From positions 45,442,850 to 45,506,849 of the forward strand of contig OX246744.1 in assembly GCA_945910005.1 (NCBI GenBank): DNA of 64,000 bases, written 5' to 3'. Position 1 is the first letter of the stretch. Every line of letters begins with the position of its first letter. The stretch is from Isoperla grammatica. Lineage: Eukaryota; Arthropoda; Insecta; Plecoptera; Perlodidae. This document shows positions 1-15,100 of this stretch, in pieces. The position numbers and the translations under genes are program-made. The notes below the pieces were generated by a model that made no database searches, was not told where the DNA came from, and saw nothing but the letters and a program-made list of their open reading frames with translations.

Positions 1-146
1 TTGACGAGCGAGTGAGACAGCGCTGACAGTTGCCTCTGCAGCGTGACGGTCTCTGTGTCCTCCTCTAAAGCTAGTCTACGCCGGCTGACTCACCTCCTTC
101 TCGTAGCGCAGCGACAGTATCTGCTCCACCCTGACGGGCATCTTGT
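1..146 (-). repeat. Partial tandem copy of Cdk12 exon 14 (146-bp period)
   Basis: Positions 1-56 are identical to 147-202 inside exon 14, then diverge over about 12 nt. The 146-bp period covers the exon's 3' half, its donor and 25 nt of intron. The copy may be one member of an array that continues off the left edge. Confidence 0.85.
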
Positions 147-3100
147 TGACGAGCGAGTGAGACAGCGCTGACAGTTGCCTCTGCAGCGTGACGGTCTCTG
201 TCGCCTCCTCTAGGACGATGGGAGGCGTCCGCGATCCCTCGGAGTGGTTAGACGACGTGGATATGCTCATGTTGCGCACGCCCATGTTCAGCTTGGCGGG
301 GGGGCCAACCGAGGGGGGGGTCATAGACTCTGTTGTGCCTATCCTGGGGGGGCAAACACACGGACAACATCAGTATAGTCACAGAGGTAAAGCAGTGAAT
401 GAAGTTTAAAAGTTACACAAAAATAATTGAAACTAGTCTTACAAGATTTTTAATTTTTTATTCAAATTTAGACTTATGAATAGGCCTAGGCCTACTACAT
501 TTTTTCTAATTTCAAAACTTTTTTTTTAATTTTAAATTTTTTTCAAAATTTCCTTTTTAGACCTAAAATTGTTTGAGATTTTTAATTTTTTATTCAAATT
601 TAGAATTATGAATAGACCTATACTACATTTTTTCTAATTTATATAAAATAACTTTTTTTCCAAAATTTCATTTTTAGGCCAAAAATTGTTTTAAATTTAA
701 TTTTTAAAGATTTTCAAAACTTAGTCGGCGCATTTTGACCGCGGGCCTACTCACCTGGGTATGGGCTGCGGCCCGACGGGGGAGATCTCGTTCTCGCCGG
801 GAGTGTTTCTCTCCGACACGGCCATGGCTGCCGCGAACACCGCAGCGTTATAAGCGTCCTCGCCGGCCGGCCGAGACGTGAAGCTGGCCGCCTCCTTCTT
901 CATGCTCTTCGACGAGCTGATGGTGAACACACGGTCAGTAACACACACGCGCGGCACACAACAATCATATTCAAATATATATTCGTAAAATTATTTTCTA
1001 AAAAAAAAAAAAAAAAACTTATGCCCAGTTGTATGATTTCCACCAAAGGGTCAAATGCATAGTCGTTTCTCAACTCAGCCTTTCCTCAGACTCGCCCAAC
1101 CACTAAACACAGAGCTGAGTTGAGGATCGCATGAGGAACACATACATTTGACCCTTAGGGTGTGTTCCAACTTGATTTTTTGCCTGCTATCTACTATCCA
1201 CTACTCACTAGCCTGCTGCACACTAAGCACTAACGGCTTTGGGCATGCTAACACTAAGGGCCGGTCTTACAATCTCCTAATAGGGAAGTTATTTGTAGCA
1301 ATTAAGCTATTTGGAGGATTTCAAGAGTTTTGATTGGTCGTTGCCATAGTGACAAGCTATTCGACGAATAAGTAGTTATTGGGACATTGTAAGACTGGAC
1401 CTAAGTTAATTTGTTATCAATCACAATCAATCATCTAATGGAAATAAATAGGATACTAATAATACTTCCACCTACATTCAATACATGGTTGGGTATCTAT
1501 TTTCTTAAGCAGAAGTACCAGCTGGTATTAACCATCTTGGTTTGGTGGGTTAGTCGGTGTCGTAGTGCACACTTTCGGTCAGCAGTAAGTAGGCTAGTGG
1601 GTAAGTTAGTCAGTAGCGGGTAGTTGGTGAAAATGTACACTAGAATACCGACTAACAATGGCAGACGAGGTGCCACTCGAGTTATTATCATTATATTATC
1701 ATTTTATTAATCAGAATTTGATAGTAGATAACAAAAACATGTTTGATTGATAATTCATCATCAATTTTTATATGTTCTTCTGAAATTACATTAATCTGGG
1801 ATATACAGCTTTGATGTGTACAACATAACATCACACGTGGGTGATTGTGATAGGTAGTGTCCAAAGCTCGTGCATGGCTGGTGGGTAGCAGGCTCATTGG
1901 GATGCACCCCGAGTGTAACTAACTAAGCTAGTCGACTAGCATAAAACTGCAAGTTGGAACACACCCTAAATATTCAAGTCTGCGCTAACTTGTTTTCACT
2001 GTGGCAACAGAGTTGAGAAATCAAAACAGCTGAAAACCATAATATTTAATTGGAATGCCTAAGACCAGGGGCCGCATTCTGTTACATTGTTTTTGTATAT
2101 ACGCCAATATCACGAAACTAATTCTGTCTGAATTCAACTGTGTTATGTGTGCTGTGTTGTGTGTGTATTGAATGAAAAAGTTCAAATTCAGGCAGAATGC
2201 ATTGCTCCTTGTATTGTAAAGTAACTAGTTAAATTATCTTTTCTGCGAATTTAGGGGATTTAATTAATTACATTTGTCAATACTCATCGGAATTCAAATA
2301 GGCCTAGTCGACATACATAATTATTCTGGCATTCAGCTAGTATACACAAAAACAAAATACTAAATAGAAAATGATATAGTACTGTATTTGTAGTTGGAAT
2401 AAAAATGAATAACGGTTCTTTCTTCTCCTGTACTAGAAGTAAGTTTACAACATCCATACTTAACGAGTAATTAGAGTCAGTGGCTCCCACCCTACAAAGA
2501 CACAACACACAGTCATGCTTGGTTAGTTGAACAGAAACGACGAACTCTAGCAATGCAACAATACGTATGTTCTAATGTGGCATGCAAAGCAAAGAATCTT
2601 TGAAGAGAGATGATCCCGGCACTGGGGGATTGGATCATGGTGGGGGGGGTTAATGAACGTCTACAGCCAGGCGGAGAGACCGTTCCCCTGCTTATCAAAC
2701 ACTATTGTGCACAAGTGCGTGGGCTGAAGTTAATAACAGACCAAAGGGTTGACGGAGGAGAGGTAGTTTTCCTTACATACTTCGCCCCGCGGGGTAATGT
2801 GACAACGCCGCCCAACTAAACGGCTACCAACATTATTTCATGTACGTATAATGATAATGTTTTTTGAGATTACATATTGCCATAAAGTTCTACTTTTGAA
2901 AATGTATTGTCCCCTTAAAAGTGTCATTGAAAAAGTGGTATTACACTTTTGTTTCTGAATTTTATGGGAATTTACTGACCAGTTAAATGAAGGCAGCTTG
3001 CAAAATGGCTTTATAGTTGTAGTATGTATGTACACAAAACGGTGATACAAGACCTTCATAATTAGACAAACCCACAATTCACATGAAAATAAAGTACCCA

Positions 3101-6100
3101 TGGCACCTTTTAGCATAGCAACAATTTATTAGAAAACCAAAGGATTGTTTTCGTTCCACATTATACCGTAAAAAAACTTTATACCAAACCACATCATTAA
3201 CCCATGCACAAAATTGGTATGATTTTTTAACAATGTGTTCCCCTTATTGAGAGGAGCGGCACAAATCCACAAACTGTCTTAGATTTATCTCCTTATTTGT
3301 ATTCACGTAAAATAAAAGATACATTTTTGTTTTTGCAATTACCTTGAAGTTTACTTGCGATTACAACTGACTTGAATGGGCCACGACTACTTCAAAGACA
3401 TATATTTTAAGGACCTTGAGAAAGAGTCGATATTGCCTCCAGTTATAAAACGTGACGTTACCTTTCATTGGGCTGCTTCGACGGGGAAGTGGAAGGAGAT
3501 CTGGAAGCAATTATAGCCAATAGAAACTCAAAAGTGCCGCAGATCAACGATGAAAATTAGGAGTTAACTTAAAAAAGTACAAGGTATAATTATATAAGGA
3601 TATGTACAAAAAGATCACTCGCTTAAAAAATTTGATTTGTTCTGTTGTTTTTATTTGATCTGCATAAAAGAAACCACTTTGAAATAAATAACTAGTTGCA
3701 GCGGTACACACAGAAACATGTATGTCACCTCACTTAATGCCAATGTTCGACTACACACCTTCTTAGGCCAGTGTGATATGATGTCATAATACTAAATTAA
3801 AAATTTAGATAAATTTTGACTCGAGTACTAATTATTTGGAAGCCAGACAACTTTTCCGACTTTCAACTATCGAGTTGATTACTCCACACTCAATGGAGAC
3901 TTTAGCGGCTTTCAAAACACAAACAACGAACATTTGTCCAATGCGTGACGAACAATTCCATAGAAAATGAACTCGATCCAAATTGAATTTATGAGTTTTA
4001 TGAAAGTCAAAATTCATAAATAAAGCTTTTTGTAAATAAATATTAAATACATTAGATAAAACCAAGTTAGGCTTTTACTACAATGCTGTGATCTTTGTGT
4101 ACATAGCTTATAAGCATTGATTCATTATATTAAAATAGAAGGAAAAACTAGAGAAATGCAAATTATAATAAGGTTAAAAATAAAATATTCTTTTGTTCAA
4201 CCACAATTTTTAGTTTCTTTCATGAGAACATACAACCGTAATGGCTCCGTTTTGTCATTTATAGTCGAGCATTAGGAGGCGCAAAGCAAATACATGTACT
4301 CTAATAGGTAACAGAGTTCCACGTGACGGTTCGACGCACAAATATTCGCTTCGCTCGCAATGCCCAACTATAAATGAGACATGAACAACAACCATGGCAC
4401 TAATAGAAACGAGATCAAAATACCGGTAAAACAATCACAATAAAGTAGCCAATTTCTACGTTTCTATGCATTGCCACACGGTGCAGTGCATTGAAATGGA
4501 AATAATTACAATTTAATACCTATCTATCTAGTACCTACCTCGAAATATTTGTAATCAGAAGCAAAAAATTGTGATTCAACAAATATTAACTGGAATTGTA
4601 AAAGAAGATTAATCAACAAAGAAAATTCTAAGTGTAGTGTAAGAGAAATTAAATATTACATTCCAGCATGTAGAAAGGCATTTTACATGCAATATCAGTG
4701 AACTAAAAATTAAGAGATATAGAGGCAATGCAATGTTACCTACATTCTGAAAAGGAAAAATTACGTCGCACAATGTAGGTATCGTACGGGTACGTCTAAC
4801 TTACAAACTAATCATGTCTGTGACCGTCACACCCTAATGTTGGACATATCAGTTAGTAGGGGTGTGCGAGAAGGGATTTTTCAGGCTCGAGACGAGAACG
4901 AGAATTTGTTTACATTAAATTCGAGAATCGAGACGAGATCGAGAAATTTTCGGGTGAATAAAATTCTTACATTGTGTAATGTGTAGAAATCAAATTAATT
5001 AGACAACTTTATTGAATTTGAATGCAGCTAAGACCACAATTGTATTCCTTTAAATGATTTTAATTAGGCTGCTATTTATGCAAATAAAGGTTATTGATAC
5101 TAATAATTAGGGTAATTACTAACTGCTAGTTAGTATTCTAGTAAAATGAATGATTAATTAGAAAGTTGAAGACAAAAATTTAGCTTAAAAGCCATGAATG
5201 TTCAAAATATTAACTTAAAAAAGATCTCTATACATCACATGATAATATTCAAAATAAATGCTGTTAAATGTTCATATGTATGTAGATACATCATATTGAT
5301 GATGCAGGCCACGCAAAAGATCGATTATTATTGAACGAGAATGATCACGACGCGGTGCGCAAAGTCACCGGCAGAGTGCGTCACGATGCGGTGCGCTAAA
5401 TCGTCGATAAAGAAGTTTTACTTCTCTACCGACTCTGTAGTGGCGCTGCTATCTAGCGGGTATCGGGCCAACTGTTCTCGAACTAATAAGGCGGGAATTC
5501 AAATTTCCCGAGATTTTACATTATCTCGATTATTTTCGGGAAGAAAAAATTCTCGCGATCGAGAACGAGAAATCGATTTCTCGATCTCGTTCTCGAAATT
5601 TCGAGATCTCGCACACCCCTATCAGTTAGTTTTCCTACAAGGAAACAGCTAACAAACGACTATAGTGAAAAATATGCCAACCAATAGCCAAGTCTACTAT
5701 GGTGAAACCTCGTTACAACAACACTTCTCTTATTTATTGCTTTACTGATTCATTGGTACGACGTCCTATATAGGTAAATAAAGATCTGCGGCAAGCAAAG
5801 AAAACTCGACTCCACAACATTTTCAATTTCTCTTATTCACTGCTGCTGCTGATCACTCCAATAAACACATCTGTTCTATCGAGGACCAACTAGGGAAAAC
5901 ACGGATAGGATGGTTCAAGAAAATATACGTCCTTAGACACAATGAAACACATTTTGTTACCTATAAAATATAAATTATAATATAATGCTTTTAGCAACAA
6001 AATGGACATACACTTTAAGGCGCGTTCAGACAGAATGACTATGGACTAAGACTAACAATAGAGTGATTAAGCCTTGGGAAAACAACGTACTCGGAAACAT

Positions 6101-9100
6101 CCATCCCCAAATGTATTTCAACAATGCCAACAATCGAAAATCAACTTTCTTAATCACTCGTTCTTAAACACTAATCACTATAACAGTTTGTTAACGCTTA
6201 AACATAAATCGTATACTTCAACCCGGTTAAACCTTAAATCGTTAGTCTTAAACACTAATCGTTAGTCTTAGTCATTTTGTGTGAACCCGCCTTTAACGTA
6301 AAACAGTGAGTTTTGAGTCGTCATAGAAATGAGACACATTATAAATGGTACATATAGGCGTAATGTCCCCACTGAAAATCAGTTCTTGTATCTGATTGGA
6401 TGGACAATAAATACACATTTATTTCTTTAAGTCAGTGGTGTTGTGACGGGGTTTCACAGTATTTTCTCAACTACAACGCAGCTTCCCAAAACCAACCCAC
6501 TGTGGTACCTACTCAAACTCATTAGGCCTATTTATTTCATTTAAACGTTTCTGCTAAAGAGAACGGGTGACCAGAAAAGAAAACCCGGTCTACACATGCT
6601 CATGGCACATGGATACCTAGCCAGCAACCAACAGGCTCTCATTATCTATTTGTAAGGTAGATAAAGTGCGTAAGTTATTCAGAAGCAATTCTTTCGTCAT
6701 AGACAAGCGAATCTTAGTAAACCCCCCCCTATTTACCTAAACTTGGCTTTCGGGTACAGCTGCGCCGATTGCGTAAATCTGTCGATAAATGAGCATTATT
6801 TTTTAACGCTTTATCAACAAAGATCCAAGCAATCGACGCGGCTATACCCAAACGCCAAGCTTAATTATTAACTCGAGCCACAAAAGTATACCATCGAGTT
6901 TAACCCCCCCAGTTTCAAATGCCGAGCTTGCCGATTGACCATTAACAATAGGTCAGCGAGCCATGACACCAGCACCGGTAAGGTTGCATCCGAACAACTA
7001 TACTCATCGTTTCTCATATACTAGCCCCAACGAAAGTATTCGCATACCGATCTCAGGTCATTGTCTACTGCCCCTTTCAACCACGGCAAGTGAAAGAAAA
7101 TCAACAGATACCTGGCGTTCTTTTACACATTCGTGAATGCACGGTTCGGCTTGGTCGAGTGCACAGGTGGTTTGGCCACACCCACCGTTACAGGTAACCA
7201 ACGGAAGGTCTTCAATTATCCCCAATGGATCTGTTTAGATTCAATGGTAGGAATTAGCAAAGTAGAAAATTGTCACCTTGGACCTTGGACTCGGCTGTGT
7301 CGAAAGCGTCAGAATACTTTCGTTGGGGCAACTTTAGAAAGACGCAAGGTGGACAATGTCAGCGTACTCACCCCCCCTCGAAGTTGTCCTCAAACTTGGC
7401 CGCCTTGTCCTTGGCGGCGGCGTTGTTGTTGGGTTTACCGGCCGCGACGCTGGTCGAGGTCTCCTGTTGTTCTCGCAGCTGTCGCCTGCGCTTCTTGCTC
7501 CACAGCTCGTGGCAGTCCTGCCAGGTGGGCAGCTCGGGGCACGGCATCCTACGCACGCAAACACATTAACACAGTGTAACGGGTGGATGACGGCATCCTA
7601 CGCACGCAAACACATTAACACAGTGTAATGGGGCGATGACGGCATCCTGTGTTCTCGCAGCTGTCGCCTGCGCTTCTTGCTCCACAGCTCGTGACAGTCC
7701 TGCCAGGTGGGCAGCTCGGGGCACGGCATCCTACGCACGCAAACACATTAACACAGTGTAACGGGTGGATGACGGCATCCTACGCACGCAAACACATTAA
7801 CACAGTGTAACGGGTGGATGACGGCATCCTACGCACGCAAACACATTAACACAGTGTAATGGGGCGATGACGGCATCCTGTGTTCTCGCAGCTGTCGCCT
7901 GCGCTTCTTGCTCCACAGCTCGGGGCACGGCATCCTACGCACGCAAACACGTTAACACAGTGTAATGGGGCGATGATCTCTTTGATTAGGGAAAAAAAAA
8001 GAAAATCATGTTTATCTAAACAAAATTTGAAAGTGGAGACCAAGTTAAAAGAAGAGTTGGTAGACCGAGGGGTGGCAAGATCAAATAAGAAATGATGTAC
8101 ACAGAAGACAGAGGTGGAAGTTGGCAAGAAGTGCAAGCAAAAAGACTGTGGGAAGACAGAAGTGGATGGCGTGAGCTGGTGGGAAGAAAAGAGAGTGAAT
8201 TTGAAGAGGACATGACAGGCCTGGCAAGCCGGTGTTAGGAGCTCTTGAAGTGCCCTAGAATCCTGGTGGCTAAAGCCACCCCCTGACCTAACTTAAGTTG
8301 GAAACAGGAGCCAGAGATATATGATAATTTAAATCAACGTCTTGTATTAACAAAAACATTTGATTTAAATAAATCTGATTTACATCAATTCCAGCTGTGT
8401 GTTTGGGAACCTACTTGTCGGGCTGGACGTTCTTGAGCCAGGAGGACTTGAGCGCGTCCTCGGCCGTGATCCTCTTCTCGGGGTCGAGCTCCAGCATCTT
8501 GTCGAGCAGGTCGAGCGCCGACGAGGGCATGAACACAAACTCCTCCCGTATCCGTCTGCGGTACGTCTTCTTGGGCTTGAGCGTGTGCCACAGTGGCAGC
8601 TTGATGACCGACGGCCAGACGGCGGGCGCGGGCGTGCCACACATGCGGCTGATCATCTCCAGCTGCATCATCTCGATGTTTGCCTGCGTACACACACAGC
8701 GAGGGGTCAGCATTACGAAATAAAAACTAGCTAACTATCTAACACCACACAGACTTGAGATTTTCTTAGTTTGAAACTCCCCTCCATCATAATATGACCT
8801 CTTATCCCCGCATGACAACCAGACAAACATTATTCCTTCATTATTCATTATGGATGTATTCATTTCATATTACATTAGGCCTATACTAGTCCCAACGAAA
8901 GTATTTGCATACCGATCTCAGGTCATTGTCTACTGCCCCTTCAACCGCGCCAATTGAAAGAAAATCAACAGATACCTGGCATTCTATCACACATTCGTAA
9001 ATGCACGGTTCGCCTTAGTCGAGTGCACAGGCGGTTTGGCCACACCCACCGTTACAGGGAGTAGTACGAATGCTATGGTGCTGGTTGCTGAACTCCGAGT

Positions 9101-12100
9101 TGCTCGTTTGGGAAACAAGCCACTCAGTGACATGAATATGTCAATGTGGGCATAAGAGAAGAATATTTACCTGAAAGACGGGCTTCTTCCAGAACAGTTC
9201 CCCGAGAATACAGCCGCACGACCAGACATCGATGGCCGGTCCGTATCTCTCCTCTCCCAGGAGAAGTTCCGGCGGTCGATACCAGAGCGTTATCACCTGG
9301 ACAAGACATCGACATAAGACCCTGCTAAAGCTCGGCAAGGACACAGGAAAACCGTGACAACACATTCATAACATCACAACTCCTCGACTCTGACCAAGTA
9401 GCGTACCTACTTTTCCCGACGTGACTAGTTGGCACGTAATGTAGGATAATGTTCTTTAAATTTCACTTTGACAGACACAAGGCATTTGCATAACACTTCC
9501 TGAGTTCTTCTCTCTCTCCACTTACTGAGGAAGGTCACGTTGACCGAAAACGTTATTTTATAAGTTTTGTTTTCATGTAGCCTATATCTGTGTTCTTCTA
9601 TCACGGCTTATACCGTCACTCTACTCAGATAAGCTGTTGGCATCCTACTTCTTTCACGCAATCACATCTTCTAGATAGAAAGTGAAATACAGTAGTCCCT
9701 TGTTAATTCAAACTCGGTTCATTCAAAACTATGTATAATTCAAACTATTGATAGAGTCTCAGTAGAAGATTATAAGTATGATGCTTAGTGTTAAAGTTCT
9801 TTTAATTCAAATTGGAGTTTTTAGGGTCCCTTGAAATATGAATTAAAGGGGGATTACTGTAGTAGTGTTAATTAATTATCAGGGTAGTATTAAATATAAG
9901 AAGATCAAGAAGCTAATTTGTATTGGATAGCAAGAAAAATGAATGGCTGAAAAGTCATCATTGCATAAGAGGGAAAAAAAACAAAACACATTTGACTATG
10001 GTAATAGCGTAGTTGTGTAGTCCTCACCTTGTTTGTGTACGGCCTCTGTCTGTCCTCTGCGTTGTAGAGCCTCGCGAGACCAAAGTCAGCCAGCTTCACC
10101 TCACCCTTGTTGTTCATCAGGATGTTGCTGCACTTGATGTCTCGATGTAGGAAGTTCTTCTTGTGGCAATAGTTTAAACCTGGAACACATCGGCATGGAA
10201 TCGTCATTAACTACCGGTCAAGGGCTAAGTTGAAAAGGCATTTCATTCACAAAGCTGTTTCCTTTCAAAATAATACAGATACAGTAAAACCTCCTTTGTA
10301 CGTTTTGGAGGGACCCGAGACAAAAAAACGTGGTAACGGGAAAAACGCACTATTGAAATGCTTCAAATTTGTCTTTTCATACATTCCTAACACTTATAAT
10401 CTTGTAAAAGCTCCCTCCCGACACCATTCTTCATTCTTATCTAAGAAGGGTCGTAAGCGAGGCCTGGCGACCAAGGTCATGCAGCTAGACTAGGCTGTGA
10501 TGACGTATTATAAAAAACTGGAGTGGGTAAAAATATTGTTGTCTATACTTAGGACAATAGGAGTACCGGTAGTCGAAGTGCGAGGGCAATGTTAATTATT
10601 TCTGTAGTTTGACAAAGCCTTTTGTAAAGAGGACCACTGGACGAGGGTTTGTTATTTATGGTAAGCAGGTAAAGAACCTCAGTGCCAGCAGCCGAGATCG
10701 TAGATAAAAGAACCCTTTCAGAGACCCCCCCCCCGCACGGAACGAGATGCAGCTGGGCTGGTCAAGGTCAAGGCACTCACTGGCCGCTGGGTTGAATTGT
10801 GTTGAGCTAGGGAAGGGGGTGGGGGGGGGGGACGCTTCGCAGAACTGGGATGAATGAATGACTAACGTGGTCGGCTTGAACAATAACAACTTGTAATTGG
10901 ACTCACTGGCTGGCCGGAAAAACCGATTATGAGAACACAGAAAACGTACTATAGGATCTAATTACCTTGACGGACTAATTTTTTAAACGCATTAACGTAA
11001 AAAACGTAATATTGGGAAACGTATTAAAGAAATAAATTATGCATAAATGCCATAAGGCTTCGCCGGGACCTCGTAAAAAAAAACGCACAAACGTAAAAAA
11101 CGTAGAAAAGCGAAACGTACAAAGGCGGTTCTACTGTAGCAACAAAATAACTTTTCAACATGTAACCATCTTGCTAATAACAATGGGAGTCTTTCAGTTA
11201 AAATTTCTCACCAGAGTGCAGCATAGAACAACCCGGTTTTAAAATAGTAAACAAACGCGGATTGCAACGGGAACGAGCGTGATGACAGGTAGTTAAAATT
11301 TACAACATATATTTGGTAACGAGCATAATGTCCTAAAATATAATAAACAGTAATATGTAATTAATAAGTTATAACGCCTAGTATTAGCCATTATTATTAT
11401 AGGGCTACATTATTCAAGTTTATCACAGCCTTTAGCTCTCGACTTTTCAACCACTAACTAGCTGACAGATGACATTGCCTGTGTGTTGCAAGAAGCACCT
11501 AATTTAGTTATTTTATTTGAACTTAAATTTAAATGCATTGTTTGCTAAGGCTCTGATTTTATACAGTCATATTTATACAACAATATTATTTTAAGACAAA
11601 TTCATCAATAAAAACATAGGCTAACAGATCGTAACTAACAGCTACGGACGACCTACCCTTGTCTCTCTGCATTTATCGTATCCTAAAGGCACAGGAAACA
11701 CATATTACTACTCTTAAAGATCTCTTTGTAATGTTTTCAGTGTCAATGTTTCTTGACATCGGTAATAAGGTTTCATAAATAATATTACAAACTAAATCAG
11801 TCGAACACGGGCTCACATATTATAGAAAAAAACGCCGCCATTTATGTCAAACACGATCACGGCAATAAAGACAACTGACCATCAACTGACGAAGAAACAC
11901 GTCAAGTATCCTAGCAACAGACAGAAGTCACCGCTTTATTGATGTTAGTATTTCTAAGTCACAGCCTATCAAAGCCAGTATTTTCTAACACCGCCTTGCC
12001 GATCAGTGTATTTTTATTTTGACAGGTGGACCGCATTTTTCGGTGCTGCGCTCTGGTGGTTGAGCTTTAAAAGATCCCCAGTAGGAATAAAGTTTAAAAA

Positions 12101-15100
12101 AAAAAATGATATCATCTAAAATTGATTTCATCACAAGTTGGGTAATAACTTCATGAGTACAAAATCCCCGTCTGACGCCCGGGGTAGAATTTGGTCCAGT
12201 GCGACTCAGCCAATAGTTAGATGGGTAAAATGAGCTCCTACACTTTTCCTTTAATCCACTTAATTCCCCATGTGTCATGATCTAGTTATCAAGTACTTTG
12301 TTCAACACTAAACAATAATAAATTGAGTAAAACGTAAAAAGTGCGAGAGCAAAAAAAAAGAGAGAGAGAGAGACTCACCGTCCAACAGTTGTCGCATGAT
12401 GGATGCGTTGTTGGCTTCGTTGAAGTCGACCATGCCGGACTCTAGGAGGCCCATCAGGTCGTGGTCCATATACTCGAACACCAGGTAGAAGGAACCCTTG
12501 TCCTACAAACAGAACACACACGCACGGTCATCGCAAACAGAAATCAACAATGCCTAGAGCCGTGATAAGTAAAGTTTCCACTGTAAGGTCGTAATTACAT
12601 CCACTAAAACGCTAGTAAATTCACGTAAGCCGATTACAGAAATTCGCAAAATTTTGGTAGCCACCTACATAAAAAGAACGATAAAATAAACTGGTAAAAT
12701 AATAAATCGCCTTAATGACCAGCTCCGATTTGCGAATCGTATCTTTTAAGACAGTGGCGTACGGCTTTTGGTATTGGAAGCCATGACATGTTTGTGTTGC
12801 GCACATGCCAATTTATTAACTTATTCAAATTACACGAAAAGTTGAAACCAACTCAACTTTCGTCACGGCTTCACTTTGCACACGTGTAGCACTGCATTAG
12901 ATAAGACAAATTTCAAACTGGGATAGAATACAATGCTCCACATGACTTTCACATGCTCTACTCATGCAGTAGCCAGGGAGTAATACGTGAATGTAAAAGT
13001 GCCATGAAACCAAGTACCTTTAACTACATACTGTTGCATAGGAACGACCTGGAGTCGGTCCCAATTATTGACAGTATGAAATGTATTGAAATCTTGGAAA
13101 TAAATCAAATAAACATAACTACAAAAATTAGATTAGGACAAAAGCCTGTGGATCACATAGCACGAATTTTTTCTTTGCATAATTAGCTACTCTCCACACA
13201 CTACACTCCTTGATAGAAATGATTATTGCTGCTACTCTTGGCTTTAGACATACACACTTTAATAATATTTTGCTGTTCTGTACAAAGGAATATCTAGCTG
13301 AAAGCAGCTTCTAATACACCTTGTAAACCTCTATCAATACATGAGGCCTACATCAACGGACTCACCTAATCTTGATAGCATGGAACCTCCAGTGATATAA
13401 TTGCTCTAGTGATAGAATTTACTTTAAAAATTAAGCTTAAGTTGCATGCTCTATAACTTGGTGTCCATTATGTTCCAGAAGTATTGTTAACTTTAGAACC
13501 ACTTTTTACTGGCCCGTGGGCCTGACCGTTGAAAGTAGAGCTGCCGTTTGATGAAAATGCTTTGGGCACGAATACAAGCAGACGGTAAAGGTATGTACGG
13601 CTCATACGCAGCCCTCAAAGACTCTACCTACACACAAAGTGCAATCTTATGCTTCAACGGAGCCAAGATTGCCTGCTTGTTACCGGCTGCACCCGGCATA
13701 AGTTGAACTGTATGCCAACATTTCCTTCTTATGAAAATTGAAAACAATGATTAATGGTTGCAAGTCATTGCTGTAAAAAATCTAACAACTTTTGGGCCGA
13801 CAGGGGTTTTCAAGTACAGTACATTCACTCAAACGGCAGCCCTAATTTAAAGTTTGCAAAAATGGCCACGTTTATGCCGATTGCCAATGATGACATAGCT
13901 AGTTCAATAATTTGAGCAGGCATGTAAACTACAACCCAGGTTTGTGTATAGTACATCAAATAATACGTACTGATCGACCCAAGTGGCACTCCCTCCCGTA
14001 AGTCAATCAGATCACAGAGAAACGTTCCATCAAATAATTCCATTTAGGCAAACGTTCTACTTTCTACGAGTACGTCCGGGCTGGGCCTAGTGCAAGGCCC
14101 ACTTCACTACCCAAGCAAGACTACGTCACAGATGCAAGAGTGGCCCAAACATGCAAGAGACATCATGCAGCGCTGTCCTAGTTGACACTCGTGAATAGCG
14201 TGACCGAGACAATGTCACCACTTCACAGCATCTCCCCAATCGCTAAGCGGTACGGCCAACATAAACCGCACACAGTTTCTTTAAAGTTATTCCTCCACTC
14301 AATTACATGCTAGAAAATGTTCATAAATTATATATATTACCTGACTTATCCATGATTTCTAAACAAAAATCGAATTTTTTGAAAGTTAAACATCTTTAAA
14401 TGAACACTTGTCAGCAATTCAAAAATATATATTAGATCATTATTATTATTAGTAGTAGTAGTAAGGATATTATTAATTAATATTAACTATGCATAGATTA
14501 TTTATTATTATTTCAAGCATGTGGGCCTTTTAAAATAACTTTATCCTGTTGGATATAATGTAGGCTATAATTTGCCTAGAAGTGAAATCTAAACTACCTT
14601 CAGTTATTATTTACTCTCAGTAGGTACTATTTTTTCTCAACTTCACGAGGCCTTGACATCGGAAGCATCTCCGACCCAGCTCGCGCATTCTGTCGCACGT
14701 TCTCGCACTGCCGCCGGTCTGCCCCACCGTTGGTCGGCCCTCCGCGGCCGCGTAAACGTGAAGTAGCGTCCGTAAACGCGCGCAGAGGGCAAACGTCCGG
14801 CATCACAGCGGCAATCCGATCCCGTGCGACGTAAGTCAGCTTCGACTCAAGTGAAGACTAAAGCAGAGCGCCCCATGCAGTAAGCACGAAGCCGCCGCGA
14901 GTTAACCTCGTCGAGATTGTGGCAATTAGGTTTACACGTAACATATATAATAACTGGCAAATCGTTTGGAACATGTCGTGAGCAAGCACAATGACATACG
15001 GCAGCGTTTACGACGGGATAGAGGGAGTTGCTCGACTGTTCGGGTTACCTTGCGGAAGTCCAACGCGTCCTGCTTGTCGGTGACTATCTCCCGCAGGTTG

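Larger units (their letters stand above)
917..7371. other. Cdk12 intron 12-13, no coding sequence seen
   Basis: A 6.4-kb AT-rich intron. Apart from the transposon-like elements listed separately between 1045 and 7332, the stretches 1970-4255, 4380-4856, 5630-6018 and 6300-6746 show nothing I recognise. Open frames here are short and have no family features. Confidence 0.6.

Noticed and set aside
7133..7628. Plus-strand frames of 90-148 codons over Cdk12 exon 12 and its repeats
   Set aside because: Antisense to the coding exon and spanning a MITE and tandem repeats; no independent support.
9525..9554. Hammerhead-ribozyme-like core CTGAGGA, GGTCA/TGACC hairpin, GAAAA
   Set aside because: An extra A separates the CUGANGA core from stem II and no complementary stem I could be found around it. 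Probably a coincidental match to a repeat.
13825..14043. 72-codon minus-strand frame with hydrophobic segments
   Set aside because: No family resemblance, no splice or promoter context, within an intron and next to inverted repeats. Not enough to call a gene.
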